A DNA stretch of 64,000 nucleotides from Epiperipatus broadwayi (Eukaryota; Onychophora; Udeonychophora; Euonychophora; Peripatidae): NCBI GenBank assembly GCA_028023455.1, contig JAQFVV010000258.1, positions 250,001-314,000 of the forward strand. Reading direction: 5' to 3'. Within the stretch, counting starts at the first letter, position 1. The number at the start of each line of letters is the position of its first letter. Positions 61,945 to 64,000 of this stretch are shown here, piece after piece. A model generated the notes under the pieces. The model had not been told where the DNA came from, made no database searches, and saw only the letters and a list, made by a program, of their open reading frames with translations. Both the position numbers and the translations under genes were made by a program.

Positions 61945-63180
61945 TTACTGTACTATAAATCCCCTATCAAAACATATACAACAGACATTTTCACACAACC
62001 AAATTATACATACCAATACATTCCATGCATAGCATACATGGATGATGTCATTGTCTATCTGCCATCTCATAAGCATCTCACCACATTGCAAAGCACCCTC
62101 AATCAATATACTGCCATGTATAAACTTAAAATTTAACATGGGTAAAACAGCAGTATGATTTATATACACAAACAACCCATACACTCAAATATTCCAGGGA
62201 AAGGCGAGGCCTTTCTTAGGTTTCCCATTTTACATGGGCTCATTTATGATGAAGAATACCTTAAAAAACAAGCTTAAAGACAATGCCACACAGATTACCA
62301 ACTCCCTCTCCAAAGCTTATCTCTCCCTTCATGCTAAAATTCACTTATTTAATATACTCATAATGACTGTTGTTAAACTTTCAAAATTGTTTAATTCTGT
62401 CATCTGCTCCCTCTGCAATAAGCTACTATGTGGCAGGAAGACAGTTTCAATCTCAGCTAAGAGACTTAGTTGCCCACCCATTAATAATAGTTTGGGCCTC
62501 CACAGTATCTAAGTGTTCTATATCCAAAAAGCCAGAAATTCAATTGCATCAATTGTTCAAAAATTCTTGCACTACTATCACTGTTACAAGTAATTCCTAA
62601 TGATAGACCTCCCCCTATATCAGCTGCATTTCTAACCACAATTTACCAATCAATCCTATCAGCATCCAACTGATCAACATTCGCCATGACTAATAAATAT
62701 ACTTACTGGCAAACATATGCTATACTATATCTGGAGACCAACAAAGATTATGCTTCTCCCATGCTTGGTATCAATAACTGCCAGTTACTCTGCTGCTTCA
62801 AAAGATGATCCCTGGAGTCCAAATTTTTCAATTTCCTAGTTTGTCTTAACTTACATGCATTGCCAACATCGCATGTTCCCCAGTATCACTGTCTACATTA
62901 AAAATATAAATCCATTCTACACTTTATGTAATGGAGCAAAAAAAACTCAACAACATCTCTTTCAGCAATGTCAAGTCCTCAACCAAATCAGGACTATCAT
63001 GCTAAATATATACAGATGATCAGTTGCATCTATACAATAGCTAATACAATCCTAACTGAAGATGCACCCTCCCACAGCATGTGTAACAACTTTCACTCTG
63101 TATACCTTCTAGTGCAATCATTGCATTTTCACCATTGGCAACAACACCAGAAGGTATCCAGCAACATTCATCAATAAACT
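61945..63180 (+). pseudogene. LINE reverse transcriptase, C-terminal half with YMDD box
   Basis: The plus-strand frame from about 61957 reads YQYIPCIAYMDDVIVYLPSH, with the catalytic Asp pair at about 62038-62046. Then come LNQYTAMYKLKFNMGKTAV, a TGA, and RPFLGFPFYMGSF, followed by a Lys-rich region (KNTLKNKLKDNATQITNSL) and a helical stretch to about 62512. Farther down, at 62815-63180, broken frames match the C-terminal zinc-cluster region of the 48-kb copy (LVCLNLHALPTSHVPQYHC, with several Cys lost). Motif A lies on the opposite strand 400 bp away, so no intact polymerase exists. Confidence 0.82.
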
Positions 63181-63658
63181 CCAACCAATCAAAGCCCAAA
63201 TAACAATACTGCATTCCCAGATTTTTTTTGCTGCCACCTGGTCACTACTAAACAACCATCCAATCATAATCCAACAATAAACACACTTAACTAACTGCCT
63301 TCAATTCCATCCACCATCAAACTACAGAATTTACTCTCCATCTATCACAATCTACCAGCTGTCAACATATGGAATTCTACTCTGAATTGCATTGTTCTTT
63401 GTACAGCAACCATGCTACATGAATTATATGTTACTTCCCTAATATACAACAAGATTAATAATTAAAAGAACAATAATCAAAATTAATTTAGTGACTGTAA
63501 ATAATTTTTAATAACCATCTCTTTATTAAAAGTGGTAGCAGTATGTGTAAAAAAAATACACTTTGAAACCTGATTATTGTACCACTTGAAACCCTTACAA
63601 TCATATAATGCTATGTAACCTAAATAATTAATAAAGATTATTGTTGAAATATCATCAT
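63181..63658 (+). other. 3' end region of the second inverted LINE
   Basis: Weak coding similarity to the end of the 48-kb LINE continues to about 63420 in broken frames (FFAATWSLLNNHP corresponds to a CSNLVIT block there). The 3'UTR then ends with AATAAAGATTATTGTTGAAA and two ATC units at about 63631-63658. Confidence 0.6.
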
Positions 63659-64000
63659 ACTAAAGGTTCAGCAGCAATAGTCCATTTGTTTACCACCAAA
63701 TTAAAGAGTTCTAGTTTTCCATGCTCCAAAAGTACTCCAAACCTAATCACAATATACCTTTTTCAATTTTCAATGAGCTGATAATTAATTAATTTTGTGT
63801 TACATTTTTAATTAAAAATTTCAATTAAAATCAAGTTACCCAATGATAATTTTAGAAAACAATATGGAAACAAAGCCATCACATGACCAGGTGCTTCCCC
63901 CAATATTACTAGCATATTTCAAAATCCAAAGTTCAGACAAACATAAGCTTATTTTTAATTTTATCATAGCAAATCACATACTCACAAACAAGTTATTAAG
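63659..64000. other. Intergenic DNA to the end of the window, nothing seen
   Basis: No coding similarity, repeat ends or RNA boxes were recognised. Confidence 0.5.

Larger units (their letters stand above)
61385..63658. mobile_element. Second LINE copy with internal inversion (twin-priming structure)
   Basis: The N-terminal half of the reverse transcriptase is on the minus strand (61937 down to about 61385). The C-terminal half, with the YMDD box and 3'UTR, is on the plus strand from about 61945. The 3' end reads AATAAAGATTATTGTTGAAA then TATCATCAT, close to AATAAAGGCCTTTTGAAACA(TCA)n of the 48-kb copy. The minus part is motif A and upstream; the plus part resumes just upstream of YMDD. Together they are one truncated LINE inverted at its 5' side. 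Confidence 0.8.

Overview
The window is strongly AT-rich intergenic DNA from an animal nuclear genome. It holds no gene that can be defended as a working host gene. Everything with protein homology is a decayed transposable element: pieces of several non-LTR retrotransposons (LINEs), two hAT transposases of the GTF2IRD2-like type, and two internally deleted Tigger/pogo elements. These sit among tRNA-derived SINEs, foldback MITEs and trinucleotide microsatellites. An invertebrate is likely from this mix and the base composition, but the phylum cannot be fixed from the sequence alone.

Layout. About 2.65-3.17 kb: the 3' end of an RTE-like LINE with a (GAT)n tail. 3.59-3.70 and 26.38-26.48 kb: two copies of a very short tRNA-derived SINE. 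8.31-9.18 kb: a deleted Tigger element, with a 155-bp tandem duplication over its right end. 12.2-13.9 kb: a heavily mutated hAT transposase. 17.1-19.5 kb: a LINE ORF1 with CCHC zinc knuckle that runs into a poly(A) tail with no ORF2. 22.56-22.86 kb: a trinucleotide tract next to a possible LINE tail. 27.64-31.2 kb: a LINE whose ORF1 and endonuclease lie on the minus strand and whose reverse transcriptase lies on the plus strand. 31.2-31.4, 35.28-35.45, 36.91-37.09 and 53.13-53.45 kb: MITE-like inverted repeats. 33.96-34.87 kb: LINE remnant. 37.79-38.27 kb: TATA box and splice-donor candidate. 38.29-39.66 kb: second Tigger. 39.98-44.57 kb: a complete hAT copy with both ends and an 8-bp target duplication, split by a 1.9-kb nested insertion. 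48.03-48.74 kb: a 5'-truncated LINE tail inside an (AAC)n microsatellite. 49.66-51.13 kb: reverse transcriptase of another LINE. 61.39-63.66 kb: a second LINE copy with an internal inversion. The remaining tens of kilobases are AT-rich DNA in which I see no gene.

How they relate. The ORF1 copies at 17 and 28-30 kb, the reverse transcriptases at 30-31 and 61-62 kb, and the 3' ends at 48 and 63 kb look like members of one LINE clade. Two of them show the head-to-head inversion expected from twin priming, and the ORF1-only copy shares the 3' terminal motif. I did not find a previously undescribed cellular system. The most informative features are these retrotransposition structures, the datable nested insertion in the hAT element, and an isolated promoter/exon-like segment at 37.8-38.3 kb.
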